NCBI GenBank assembly: GCA_002367355.1
Contig: DFBQ01000197.1
Location: 1-6,673, forward strand
Length of the DNA stretch: 6,673 nucleotides
DNA from: Deltaproteobacteria bacterium UBA3076
GTDB lineage: Bacteria; Desulfobacterota; Dissulfuribacteria; Dissulfuribacterales; UBA3076
Direction of reading: 5' to 3'
Below, one piece after another: positions 1-6,673 of the stretch (position 1 is its first letter; each line of letters starts with the position of its first letter). The position numbers and the translations under genes are program-made. The notes beneath the pieces are model-generated. The model saw only the letters and a list, made by a program, of their open reading frames with translations. It searched no databases and was not told the DNA's origin.

Positions 1-2184
1 GCAGAAGCGCTCGGCTGCCTTCCTGTGTTTTTGGCTTTCGATCCAATCTAATACTACGAATAGTGTTTGCCCAATTAGCTTAACGTATCCGGCCCTGGTT
101 GTAATCATGTCAAGGACTGGTTTAATATCCCTGTGATCATCATAACAGGCTCGGAAAATTTCCACTAATCGCTCTCGAGAATGAAAAGCCATAAACTGCA
201 TGAGATCATAGAGCTTTTTCTTTTCCAAATCAGACCGACTCATGGGCTTTCCTTGGAGGATATCAAGAATGGAAATCTTATCAGGTATAGTGGACAATTT
301 ACATTCAAACTGCGTTATCTCGTTGCTTTTTTCTTCTATTTCTTTGCGGAAATTCGATATTTTGTTGTCCAGGCGTTTGTCCTTCCGCCTAACAAGTTTG
401 CCTTCGGCTATCAATATCTCTCTTTCCAATTCTTGGACTTCTTTTTTGAGACTCCGAATAGCCTTTTTGATCAGAGGAATATCTGGGTTTTCAACTAAAG
501 GTTGTTGCTCAAGCTCCTTAATATCATAGCCGGGATGGTAGTTAAGATTAAATCGGGCCATCATCTCCTTGAAGAAGTTTTCCGAATCGCCCCAGCGTTG
601 AAGCATATAGTAGGCGATATCGTATAAGGGCTTGGATGTGTTGTTTGTATAAATCCCTATTCGTTTCCCAGTCTCTACATCTTTGATAACCACGAGACGC
701 AGGGTCATTGAGGTAGGCGTGGTTCGGCCATCTTTTTTAGCAGTTTGAGTTTCTTTCACTGTACGAACATCTTCCGCCACAAGATATTTTTGGTCGTTAA
801 AGAATAGCCCGATAGAAAAAGACTCCTCAGAAATACGGGCAAGAGATTTATCTCCTAAATATTTTGCCCAAGTAACAAAATCAGCCTTTTCACTTAGATC
901 GCTGAAAAAGTGAACCCCATACCCACCACGATCAAATACTAACATGGGACGCGAAATTCCTAATTCTATAAGCTTGCCGGCAGCACGTGAAATAATAGGG
1001 CGGAAGTCTATCTCATTGGACTCGGTGAAGAAGAATAGGGGCTTTCCCTGAAGATCAGTAACCGCATAAAGCTCATTCCCTCGCATAGCTAAACGTCTGA
1101 CAGTAAGGTACCCCTTGGCAATGACCTTAAGTCCATAATAGGGCAAAAAATGGCCGTCAATAAAGAATACTTCCGGATCGATTTGCCCCTGTTGAAGAAG
1201 ACGCGTAGCAAATCCATCAATAAGATCTCCGCTGAGGTTAAACTCAGCCATCTGGCCCAGATGATTCCTCATGGTTTCTTTATCCGGGCTTTTATTCATG
1301 CCAGCAAGGATTCCCAATTTAGAGGCATTAACCAACTTAAGGGCCTCAATAGATGGGATGCTGAGATTGACGCTATGAAAAAGGGTGGCAAGAATTTCCC
1401 AACTCTGATAACTGGCCCCAGGCCTTAAAGGAAAAGGAGACAAAAGCTCTTCAAAATCTATCTCCTGTAAATATAGATTATGCATTAGACCACCACAAAA
1501 GCTGCTCCGTTCTCCTTGCTGCAATCTTTTAATAAGCCGTTTCTCTGTTTCTTTTTCCCCTTTTGGCGCAGCCTCCTTTTCTGATTCCTCACTCTTTTTT
1601 CTAAGCTCCGGGTCTCTTTCAAAATTGAGTCGCAGTTGTCGGCCATCATAATCTTCTTTGTCTATAGATTCAGCTATCTCGGCCAGCTCTATAAGCTCCT
1701 TTTTGCCTGGCCGATTCTTATCTCTTTTATTGTCCGCCTTCTCAGTGCGAATCCGTGCCACCGAGCTGCGTGAAATTTCTATATTGAGGTCTTTGGCAGC
1801 TTGATCAGCAATGGCCTGATCAGTCCAATCAGGATATTGTCTTTGCAGTTTCTTGATGTGGGATCGAATTTCATTAATATACTTATAAGGTGACTTAAGT
1901 CCCCGATTATCTTCAAAAATTGCCTCTAAGCCCAAGAATCTTTTGGTACGTAGCAGCTTAAAGACGGTGTTGCGGTGAAAACCGCAGATACTTCCAGCAT
2001 GTTTCTGATTACAAAGCCCCCTTTCCACAAGTTCAACAGCCGCCACCTTTCGCTCATTAACATCGTCTGTATTGAACCGTGCAACCGGGGCATAGTTGAA
2101 AAACATGGCCTTTATCAGATTTCCTTTCATGTCATTTTCTTGAAAAATTACCAATTTGCCGACTCTTTCGGATTTGACCAGCAT
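1..2184 (-). CDS. Large DDE transposase, C-terminus cut by the window edge
   Basis: The minus strand is open without a stop from 2184 to position 1 (728 codons), and the gene continues off the left edge. Numbering is from the ATG at 2184. Residues about 43-95 look like a helix-turn-helix domain (NQKHAGSICGFHRNTVFKLL), and about 119-149 a second one (QAIADQAA...SRSSVARIR). A charged linker follows. The catalytic core shows FIDGH with Asp343, VFDRGGYG with Asp418 and RWGDSENFFKEM with Glu535. I read these as the DDE triad, with the IS4-like feature of Glu followed by NFFK. Residues about 568-632 are rich in Lys and Glu and predict a long coiled coil. The protein should cut and join the ends of its own element. 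I cannot name the IS family. The start could instead be the ATG at 2130: neither ATG has a clear Shine-Dalgarno site, but the reading between them (GKLVIFQEND) looks coding. No frameshift or internal stop is present, so the visible part appears intact. Confidence 0.85.
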   Translation of the reverse strand, partial: MLVKSERVGKLVIFQENDMKGNLIKAMFFNYAPVARFNTDDVNERKVAAVELVERGLCNQKHAGSICGFHRNTVFKLLRTKRFLGLEAIFEDNRGLKSPYKYINEIRSHIKKLQRQYPDWTDQAIADQAAKDLNIEISRSSVARIRTEKADNKRDKNRPGKKELIELAEIAESIDKEDYDGRQLRLNFERDPELRKKSEESEKEAAPKGEKETEKRLIKRLQQGERSSFCGGLMHNLYLQEIDFEELLSPFPLRPGASYQSWEILATLFHSVNLSIPSIEALKLVNASKLGILAGMNKSPDKETMRNHLGQMAEFNLSGDLIDGFATRLLQQGQIDPEVFFIDGHFLPYYGLKVIAKGYLTVRRLAMRGNELYAVTDLQGKPLFFFTESNEIDFRPIISRAAGKLIELGISRPMLVFDRGGYGVHFFSDLSEKADFVTWAKYLGDKSLARISEESFSIGLFFNDQKYLVAEDVRTVKETQTAKKDGRTTPTSMTLRLVVIKDVETGKRIGIYTNNTSKPLYDIAYYMLQRWGDSENFFKEMMARFNLNYHPGYDIKELEQQPLVENPDIPLIKKAIRSLKKEVQELEREILIAEGKLVRRKDKRLDNKISNFRKEIEEKSNEITQFECKLSTIPDKISILDILQGKPMSRSDLEKKKLYDLMQFMAFHSRERLVEIFRACYDDHRDIKPVLDMITTRAGYVKLIGQTLFVVLDWIESQKHRKAAERFC

Positions 2185-2194
2185 AATGACCGAT

Positions 2195-2222
2195 ATGATA
2201 CCGAAAAAGTTTTTAAAGTCAA
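2195..2222 (-). promoter_or_regulatory. Sigma-70-type promoter of the transposase gene
   Basis: Read on the minus strand, TTGACT (2222-2217) and TATCAT (2200-2195) are separated by 16 bp, and each matches the consensus at five of six bases. The predicted transcription start is near 2188. That is only about 4 nt before the ATG at 2184, which would make a nearly leaderless message, or about 58 nt before the alternative ATG at 2130. This is a sequence match only. Confidence 0.6.
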
Positions 2223-2323
2223 GAACAATTTGAAAAAATATTATCAATGATATCAGTAAGTTAAAATTCAGATTTTTTGGAATGCACACGTTTACTTGAG
2301 AAATACCGGTTTAATGATTTCAG

Positions 2324-2336
2324 ATGGTTAAACCAT
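2324..2336. repeat. Perfect 13-bp palindrome upstream of the integrase remnant
   Basis: ATGGTTAAACCAT has 6-bp arms around a central A. Its right part (TTAAACC, 2328-2334) also pairs with an earlier GGTTTAA (2308-2314) across a 13-nt loop, so two alternative stems are possible. It contains GTTAAAC, which fits the degenerate integron core GTTRRRY. That string is short and is on the strand opposite to the one expected for attI next to an intI reading rightward. Function is unknown. Confidence 0.35.
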
Positions 2337-2352
2337 ACCACCCCGATTTATT

Positions 2353-2652
2353 GTGATCTCAAATAAGATTCTTGATGATATGCGTGATGTGATGCGGCGG
2401 CGACACTATTCGATTCGCACGGAGCGAAGCTACTGCGGATGGGTGAAGCGCTTTATCTGATGGCAGTACGTTTTCCCTGCTCAAAGCCTGTCAACCGACC
2501 CGCGCACAGGTATCGTCCGCCGTCACCATCTTGATCCCAGTCCCATCAACAAGGCAATTGCCAACGCTGTGCGGACCGCCGGTGTCCAGAAACGGGTCAG
2601 TGCGCACACGTTTCGCCATTCGTTTGCAACGGATTTGCTCCGGCGAGGCAAG
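2353..2652 (+). pseudogene. intI-like: Integron-type tyrosine recombinase remnant, internally deleted and 3'-truncated
   Basis: A single frame reads from GTG 2353 (or ATG 2380) through MRDVMRRRHYSIRTERSY and GWVKRFI. This matches the start of integron integrases, which have a HYS-x-RTE-x-SY motif and a WxxRFI motif. A TGA stop follows at 2458-2460. The next codon begins [14 protein letters not shown], then [12 protein letters not shown] and [15 protein letters not shown], in the same frame. That block is the C-terminal catalytic part of the family and carries the His-x-x-Arg of box II (HTFR, from 2605). From memory of the family (about 320-340 residues), some 180-200 residues are missing at the join, including the first catalytic Arg region. 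The end with the LGH motif and the nucleophilic Tyr is also gone, because similarity stops near 2650, at the stop codon of the opposing glycosyltransferase gene. It cannot encode an active recombinase. The WQYVFPA...DPR...RRHH block favours IntI over XerC/XerD. Confidence 0.85.
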
Positions 2653-2653
2653 G

Positions 2654-5290
2654 TTAAGAGGGAACATATCCCTCTGCATAAGAATAATAATATTTTCCCA
2701 CAACCATATGATTTTTTCTGATGACGATCTCATGCACCTTTCCTGTTTTATGAAAGCGGGAAAGGATCAACGGGGTCGTTAAGTCCTCCGGGTTTCGGCT
2801 CACCAGAATCGCATCTCTGTTTTTCTGTTCTTTTTCCGGGAACCAGTAATTGTACATAAGACTATTTTTCCCGAACAGGTGCCTTCCTCCTGTGTACAAA
2901 ACACCTTCTTTGTCGATACAAAGACCTGGATGCTCTTCATCAGCCCGGGTTCTATAGAAAGCAAGACCACTGGCTATCTTGTACTTATCCATACCTATAA
3001 CCAGTGGTTCCTTCCCTGTGCGACTCTCAAACTGTTCCTCGACTTCCTCGATCTGCCTGCCGAAGTCACGCCATCCAAGCAACAGAAAATTCTCCGGATA
3101 TGCCAGACCCGGAAGTCCAAGGACTAAATAATGAAAACCTATGCCATATAACAGCAAAGTTGTTACAATCGTCTTTGGCCATGCGGACTGTATGATGCGA
3201 AGAAGACCTTTGCCCTGGAATCCGGCACCTGATCTCATCTGATAAGCCAGCAAAGGGATCATCCCAAGCCATACCGGACCGGTCCAGTTGATCTTGACTG
3301 TTTTGAATAAACTAAAAACCAGGAAGACAGCCAGAGGAAACAGGGAAAAAACAATGGAAAAACTGTGAATGCGCTCCCAGGGTATTTGCAGATCATAATA
3401 ATGGCCGAGCTTGTTGCTCCATCTTGACATTATTACTGAAAGTACTGCCGCCACTCCTGTCGGAGTGAGAAAGACCATAGTATAGAGCATCAGGTAGTGA
3501 AGAGAAAAGTGAAAATCCCCTTGTACTCTGCGTGGCCCCTGGAACCAAAACGAGACCCAGTCGTGATTAGCGTTCCAGAAAATTACAGGAGAAAAAAGAA
3601 CCAATGCAATCAATACGGCCAGGTATGGTTCCGGCCTCAACAACCATCGCCTTGAACGACGATCAATCAATATAAACAAAAGTGTAGCCGGTCCTATAAG
3701 AGCGATTGAATACTTTGCAAGCATGCCCAAGCCGACGCATACACCGGCACCGGTCCAGGCAAGGGGCTTTTCATCCAAGAGGGCCTGCTGCAGGAAATAG
3801 ATGGCCCCGGCCCAACATGCAACCATTGGCGCGTCTGGTGTCATGATTAAACCGACCCCAAAATAGAATGGGAGCGTGGAAACGAGCAGAACAGCCAAAA
3901 TGGCAGTGGATTTATCAAACAGTCTACGTGCCAGTCCATAAGAGAAAAACGCGGTTAAGAGCCAACAACCAAATGCGCCAATGCGAACGGCAAATTCATT
4001 GTTCCCCAAAACACTTGTACTGAGCCATATTATCCAAGCCACCAAAGGTGGATGATCCAGGTAACCGATATCCAGATGCTGTGCATAATTCCAGTAATAT
4101 GTCTCCTCTTGCAGGAGTTCCGGCATGCCTATATAAATGAGGCGCAAAAATATAGTATAGCCGATTATTCCGAGTACCAGTAATCTCCACCTCACATTGG
4201 ACAAGGTGTTGGATTCAACCCGTGAGAAAATAAAGAACGCACTGCCGCAATAATTGACCAGGGCCGCTGCACCTATAGCCGCCACCATAGCCACACGAGC
4301 TGGAAATCCGCACATCTGCGTAAGTGCTGCCAGGATACCGCCACGAATAAAGAGCGCCAATAATGCAACTACAAGAAAGGCTGTGTATCTGCCGGGAGCG
4401 GCAGGAAAACGTTCCCCATTGCTTCTCAAAAAGGACCAACGGGTGTTCAGTAAAAAATTAGAAATTGTCGCAATCAAAAAGCTCAGGATATGTGCTGTCC
4501 CCAAAGCCATACCTTTTGATAATAGGATTTGAAATAGCGACAGATCGATGAAGAATCCCAGAAATCCTACCAGGGTAAAGCTTATGGTGCTGCCTGTGGA
4601 GAAATTACCTCCGGTTAGCATGAGTAACTGATGTAAATAATCCCATGTCGCATGCAGGCCCCATTTTGATTTACCTTTTTGCCGGTCACGAAACCTGATT
4701 GGAATTTCAGCTACCCTCATGGAATCGCCGCCCCCGGCCAGCAATTCCAGGGCGATTTTGAAGCCAGGGACATCGTTTTTTATCTCTTCGAGCCGTTTCC
4801 GATTCACAGCAAAAAAACCGGACATGGGATCACTTATATCGGTCAGCGGCCATGCAAGAAGATTGGCAATTCTGGAAGTCATGGTCCTGGTGAAACACCA
4901 TTTTTCAGTGGAGCCCCCTTGTATATAGCGACTCCCGATTGCCATATCGTGCGTACCATCTTTTATGGGCTGTATAAGTTCCGGTATCTTCTCAGGCGGA
5001 TGGCTGAAATCGGCATCCATCACTACTACTATGTCACCGCTTGCCTCTTTTGCTCCATCAATGACTGCACTAGCCAAACCTTGTTTTCCATCACGTGCGA
5101 GCAATTTAACAGGATATTTTTCCTGCCACCGCTGCACCCGTTGCCGGGTATCATCTGTAGAACCATCATCGACAACGATAATTTCCTTATCCAGTTGAAG
5201 ACAGGATTCATGAAACAGAATCCTTTCAAGCAGAGAATCTATATTCTCTGACTCATTCAACGTTGGAATAATGATTGACACTGTTTCCAT
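2654..5290 (-). CDS. Fusion glycosyltransferase: GT2 polyprenyl-P sugar synthase, GtrA domain, ArnT/PMT-like membrane transferase
   Basis: This is an 878-residue inner-membrane protein. Residues 1-230 form a DPM1-type GT2 domain with IIPTLNE (7-13), DDGS (41-44), the metal-binding DAD (92-94) followed by FSHPPE, GSRY (119-122), SDPMSGFF (153-160) and KGKSK (205-209). It should move a sugar from a nucleotide donor to polyprenyl phosphate. Residues about 232-358 are a GtrA-like four-helix domain ([10 protein letters not shown] at 278-287), a type linked to lipid-linked sugar translocation. Residues about 366-760 resemble GT39/GT83 transferases such as ArnT. EETYYW (395-400) and [10 protein letters not shown] (406-415) form the first periplasmic loop with the acidic catalytic site, and TPDAP follows at 483-487. 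A soluble tail runs to the end. Together these could make, flip and transfer one sugar to lipid A or another envelope acceptor; the sugar and acceptor are not readable from sequence. The ATG at 5290 is chosen because AGGTG lies 9 nt upstream. A GTG at 5302 overlaps that site and is less likely. It sits 30 bp after the sulfatase-like gene, so the two are probably cotranscribed. Confidence 0.9.
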   Translation of the reverse strand: METVSIIIPTLNESENIDSLLERILFHESCLQLDKEIIVVDDGSTDDTRQRVQRWQEKYPVKLLARDGKQGLASAVIDGAKEASGDIVVVMDADFSHPPEKIPELIQPIKDGTHDMAIGSRYIQGGSTEKWCFTRTMTSRIANLLAWPLTDISDPMSGFFAVNRKRLEEIKNDVPGFKIALELLAGGGDSMRVAEIPIRFRDRQKGKSKWGLHATWDYLHQLLMLTGGNFSTGSTISFTLVGFLGFFIDLSLFQILLSKGMALGTAHILSFLIATISNFLLNTRWSFLRSNGERFPAAPGRYTAFLVVALLALFIRGGILAALTQMCGFPARVAMVAAIGAAALVNYCGSAFFIFSRVESNTLSNVRWRLLVLGIIGYTIFLRLIYIGMPELLQEETYYWNYAQHLDIGYLDHPPLVAWIIWLSTSVLGNNEFAVRIGAFGCWLLTAFFSYGLARRLFDKSTAILAVLLVSTLPFYFGVGLIMTPDAPMVACWAGAIYFLQQALLDEKPLAWTGAGVCVGLGMLAKYSIALIGPATLLFILIDRRSRRWLLRPEPYLAVLIALVLFSPVIFWNANHDWVSFWFQGPRRVQGDFHFSLHYLMLYTMVFLTPTGVAAVLSVIMSRWSNKLGHYYDLQIPWERIHSFSIVFSLFPLAVFLVFSLFKTVKINWTGPVWLGMIPLLAYQMRSGAGFQGKGLLRIIQSAWPKTIVTTLLLYGIGFHYLVLGLPGLAYPENFLLLGWRDFGRQIEEVEEQFESRTGKEPLVIGMDKYKIASGLAFYRTRADEEHPGLCIDKEGVLYTGGRHLFGKNSLMYNYWFPEKEQKNRDAILVSRNPEDLTTPLILSRFHKTGKVHEIVIRKNHMVVGKYYYSYAEGYVPS

Positions 5291-5297
5291 TTTGTAT

Positions 5298-5304
5298 ATC
5301 ACCT
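5298..5304 (-). promoter_or_regulatory. Ribosome binding site deciding the glycosyltransferase start
   Basis: On the minus strand TAGGTGA precedes the ATG at 5290, with 9 nt between AGGTG and the ATG. The in-frame GTG at 5302 lies inside this site, which argues for initiation at METVSIIIP rather than four codons earlier. Confidence 0.6.
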
Positions 5305-5320
5305 AAGCGTATGTAAAATA

Positions 5321-6673
5321 CTAACCTTTGCTTTTGAATCTGCCCAACTCGAGCAATATTTTTTGCAATTCATCCCTGTGGGACCTAAAAAAGATGGCCG
5401 GTTCCTCAACCATCTGATCATCTTTCGTCGTAATCCTGTCTTTGGGAATCCCTGGCCCAAGAGGGAAGACAGCCTTGTAATTCAGGCCGACATAACCGAT
5501 ACTGGACCAATCACTGATAATGGTGTAGTCACGCATCTCCTGACCCAGGAGATCATGGCCCAATGAGTAGGTTTCAGCGGGATTCTGCACGCCGATTAGC
5601 GGCATAAGGGTAGCTGGTATATCAAGATGGCTGGTCATCCTGTCAACTTCCCCGCTCCCCATTCCAGGGACCCAGAGCACCAGAGGGACCCGGATCTGTT
5701 CCTGGTGAAATTCGGAATTGTGGCCCCAGCGCCCCTTCTCCATGAATTCTTCACCATGGTCCCCGGTGATGATCACTACGGTATTTTTCAGCAGGTCTTC
5801 CTGTTCCAGAAAATCCAGCACCCGTTTGAACTGGCTGTCCAGATGGTGGCATGAATTGATATAGCGGTTCCGAATAAGCTCGATATCGTCCTCTAACGAC
5901 ATGGTCGCATAGTTGAAGTCTTGAAGGTATGGCTCCCGGATGATGCTTTCTTCAGGAAAATAGTAGCGGGCATGAGGAGATTCAAAAAACATAAAGGCCA
6001 TAAATGGTCTTGATGAATCACGATTTGTGATAAATCGCACCAGATCAGTCACATTTCTGCGGTCTGCTTTCCATCCTTGATCTTCACTGTGTTCATGGAG
6101 AAATTCCTTCGGGACTTTGGCAAAGATAGTCTTGTCAAATTCAGGGTAAGAAAATTTTGCGCTGGTATACATGCCCAATTGATAAGCCTGATCCTGCAAT
6201 ATATCCATGATAATAGGACTTCGCTGCTCTGCCAGGAAAGAGAACCAATAAGGGCCGTATAATCCATAGAACATGGTAAACAGGCCCATGCGTGTGCCGT
6301 TACCTCCGCTGTAGTGATGCATGAAACGAAATCCCTTCTGCGAAAACGCCCAGGTTTCCGGCATAATCTCAGGATCCAACATGTCCCAACGCCATGATTC
6401 TGCTACCATCCAGACAATATTGAGTGGCTGTTCAGGCGCCACTACTTGAATTGATTCCAGTGGATATACTAATCGTGTTGCATCTGTATCCAGGCTGAGC
6501 TTTGCTTCATGCTTAACATCAAAACCGAGCTTTTTTGAAATACCGCGGAAAGTAAACGGCATATAGAGAGGAAAGGCATTCGCAGCTATCATTACAGGTC
6601 TGTATTCCTGAATATTACTTATTCCATATGCAATCCGCTCACTGAAACCAAGCAGGATGACCAGAATCAATGC
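5321..6673 (-). CDS. YejM/PbgA-like sulfatase-fold membrane protein, N-terminus cut by the window edge
   Basis: The reading frame continues past the right edge. The first in-frame start-like codon (TTG at 6670) lies inside what looks like the last transmembrane helix, so it is not the true start. Numbering is from that TTG. ILVILLGFSERIAYG and the YRPVMIAANAFPLYMPFTFR segment match the join between the membrane part (DUF3413 type) and the periplasmic domain of YejM-like proteins. The sulfatase/alkaline-phosphatase fold follows: NIVWMVAES (metal ligand Glu91), GGNGTRMG (Thr126 as the probable nucleophile), FFESPHARYYF (228-238), GDHGEE (Asp304, His305) and WGHNSEFHQEQIRVPLVL (His317, His322). 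Thr in place of the Cys/Ser of true sulfatases points to a phosphoryl-group transferase (as in EptA or LtaS) or a YejM-type regulator. The metal ligands are kept, so the domain may be catalytically active. The stop (TAG, 5323-5321) is followed by the glycosyltransferase gene 30 bp on, which suggests a shared envelope or lipopolysaccharide task. The substrate is not known. Confidence 0.85.
   Translation of the reverse strand, partial: ALILVILLGFSERIAYGISNIQEYRPVMIAANAFPLYMPFTFRGISKKLGFDVKHEAKLSLDTDATRLVYPLESIQVVAPEQPLNIVWMVAESWRWDMLDPEIMPETWAFSQKGFRFMHHYSGGNGTRMGLFTMFYGLYGPYWFSFLAEQRSPIIMDILQDQAYQLGMYTSAKFSYPEFDKTIFAKVPKEFLHEHSEDQGWKADRRNVTDLVRFITNRDSSRPFMAFMFFESPHARYYFPEESIIREPYLQDFNYATMSLEDDIELIRNRYINSCHHLDSQFKRVLDFLEQEDLLKNTVVIITGDHGEEFMEKGRWGHNSEFHQEQIRVPLVLWVPGMGSGEVDRMTSHLDIPATLMPLIGVQNPAETYSLGHDLLGQEMRDYTIISDWSSIGYVGLNYKAVFPLGPGIPKDRITTKDDQMVEEPAIFFRSHRDELQKILLELGRFKSKG

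Larger units (their letters stand above)
2185..2352. other. AT-rich intergenic gap between the transposase and the integrase remnant
   Basis: No gene is visible here. Besides the transposase promoter, the gap holds an 11-bp palindrome TATCAATGATA (2242-2252), which lies 20 bp upstream of the -35 box and could be a protein-binding site. It also holds a 13-bp palindrome ATGGTTAAACCAT (2324-2336) next to the remnant. One end of the mobile element should fall in this gap. The opposite end is outside the window, so terminal inverted repeats and target duplication cannot be defined. Confidence 0.5.

Noticed and set aside
181..1428. Plus-strand open frames at 181-498, 242-529 and 1150-1428
   Set aside because: These are antisense shadows of the transposase reading frame, which is open throughout on the minus strand with coherent motifs.
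1975..2250. 91-codon plus-strand open frame
   Set aside because: It overlaps the transposase N-terminus and promoter and has no recognisable content.
2327..2333. GTTAAAC as an integron recombination core
   Set aside because: It fits GTTRRRY, but a degenerate 7-mer is expected by chance. It is on the wrong strand for an attI beside this remnant, and no attC-like imperfect hairpin is visible nearby.
2458..2460. TGA read as selenocysteine or as readthrough
   Set aside because: The flanking residues come from distant parts of the integrase family, so the stop lies at a deletion join. The protein also lacks its catalytic Tyr, so recoding would not restore function.
2491..2782. Short open frames at 2491-2733 (minus) and 2531-2782 (plus)
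   Set aside because: Both are out-of-frame readings across the integrase remnant and the end of the glycosyltransferase gene. The plus-strand frame through 2461-2650 carries the real integrase motifs.
4679..5251. 190-codon plus-strand open frame
   Set aside because: It lies entirely opposite the GT2 domain, whose motifs ([15 protein letters not shown]) are unambiguous on the minus strand. The plus-strand translation shows no recognisable domain.
1..6673. CRISPR array, tRNA or rRNA genes
   Set aside because: No regularly spaced repeats or recognisable tRNA or rRNA sequence were seen in any non-coding stretch.

Overview
The window holds three intact or partial protein genes and one gene remnant. 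All intact genes are on the minus strand. The organism cannot be named from the sequence. The gene content fits a Gram-negative environmental bacterium: an ArnT-like envelope glycosyltransferase fused to a polyprenyl-phosphate sugar synthase, a YejM-type sulfatase-fold membrane protein, an integron-integrase remnant and a large transposase. From memory, this mix is common in Desulfobacterota (former Deltaproteobacteria); that placement is an inference.

Layout from left to right. Positions 1-2184 (minus) carry a large DDE transposase whose C-terminus runs off the left edge. It has N-terminal helix-turn-helix segments, a D-D-E catalytic set and a long coiled coil, and a good sigma-70-type promoter sits just upstream at 2195-2222. 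Positions 2185-2352 are an AT-rich non-coding gap with small palindromes. Positions 2353-2652 (plus) hold a decayed integron-type tyrosine recombinase. Its extreme N-terminus is joined directly to part of its C-terminal catalytic half with a stop codon at the join, and the 3' end is missing. Positions 2654-5290 (minus) encode an 878-residue fusion of a GT2 polyprenyl-phosphate sugar synthase, a GtrA-like membrane domain and an ArnT/PMT-type membrane glycosyltransferase. Positions 5321-6673 (minus) encode a YejM/PbgA-like sulfatase-fold protein whose membrane N-terminus runs off the right edge.

The last two genes are 30 bp apart and probably form an envelope-modification operon, transcribed right to left with the sulfatase-like gene first. 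The fusion protein could make a polyprenyl-phosphate-linked sugar, help present it at the outer face of the inner membrane and transfer it to lipid A or another envelope acceptor. The sulfatase-fold protein may modify the same acceptor with a phosphate-containing group, or act in lipopolysaccharide control. The left third is accessory DNA, where a mobile element and a broken integron integrase lie directly against the 3' end of this operon.
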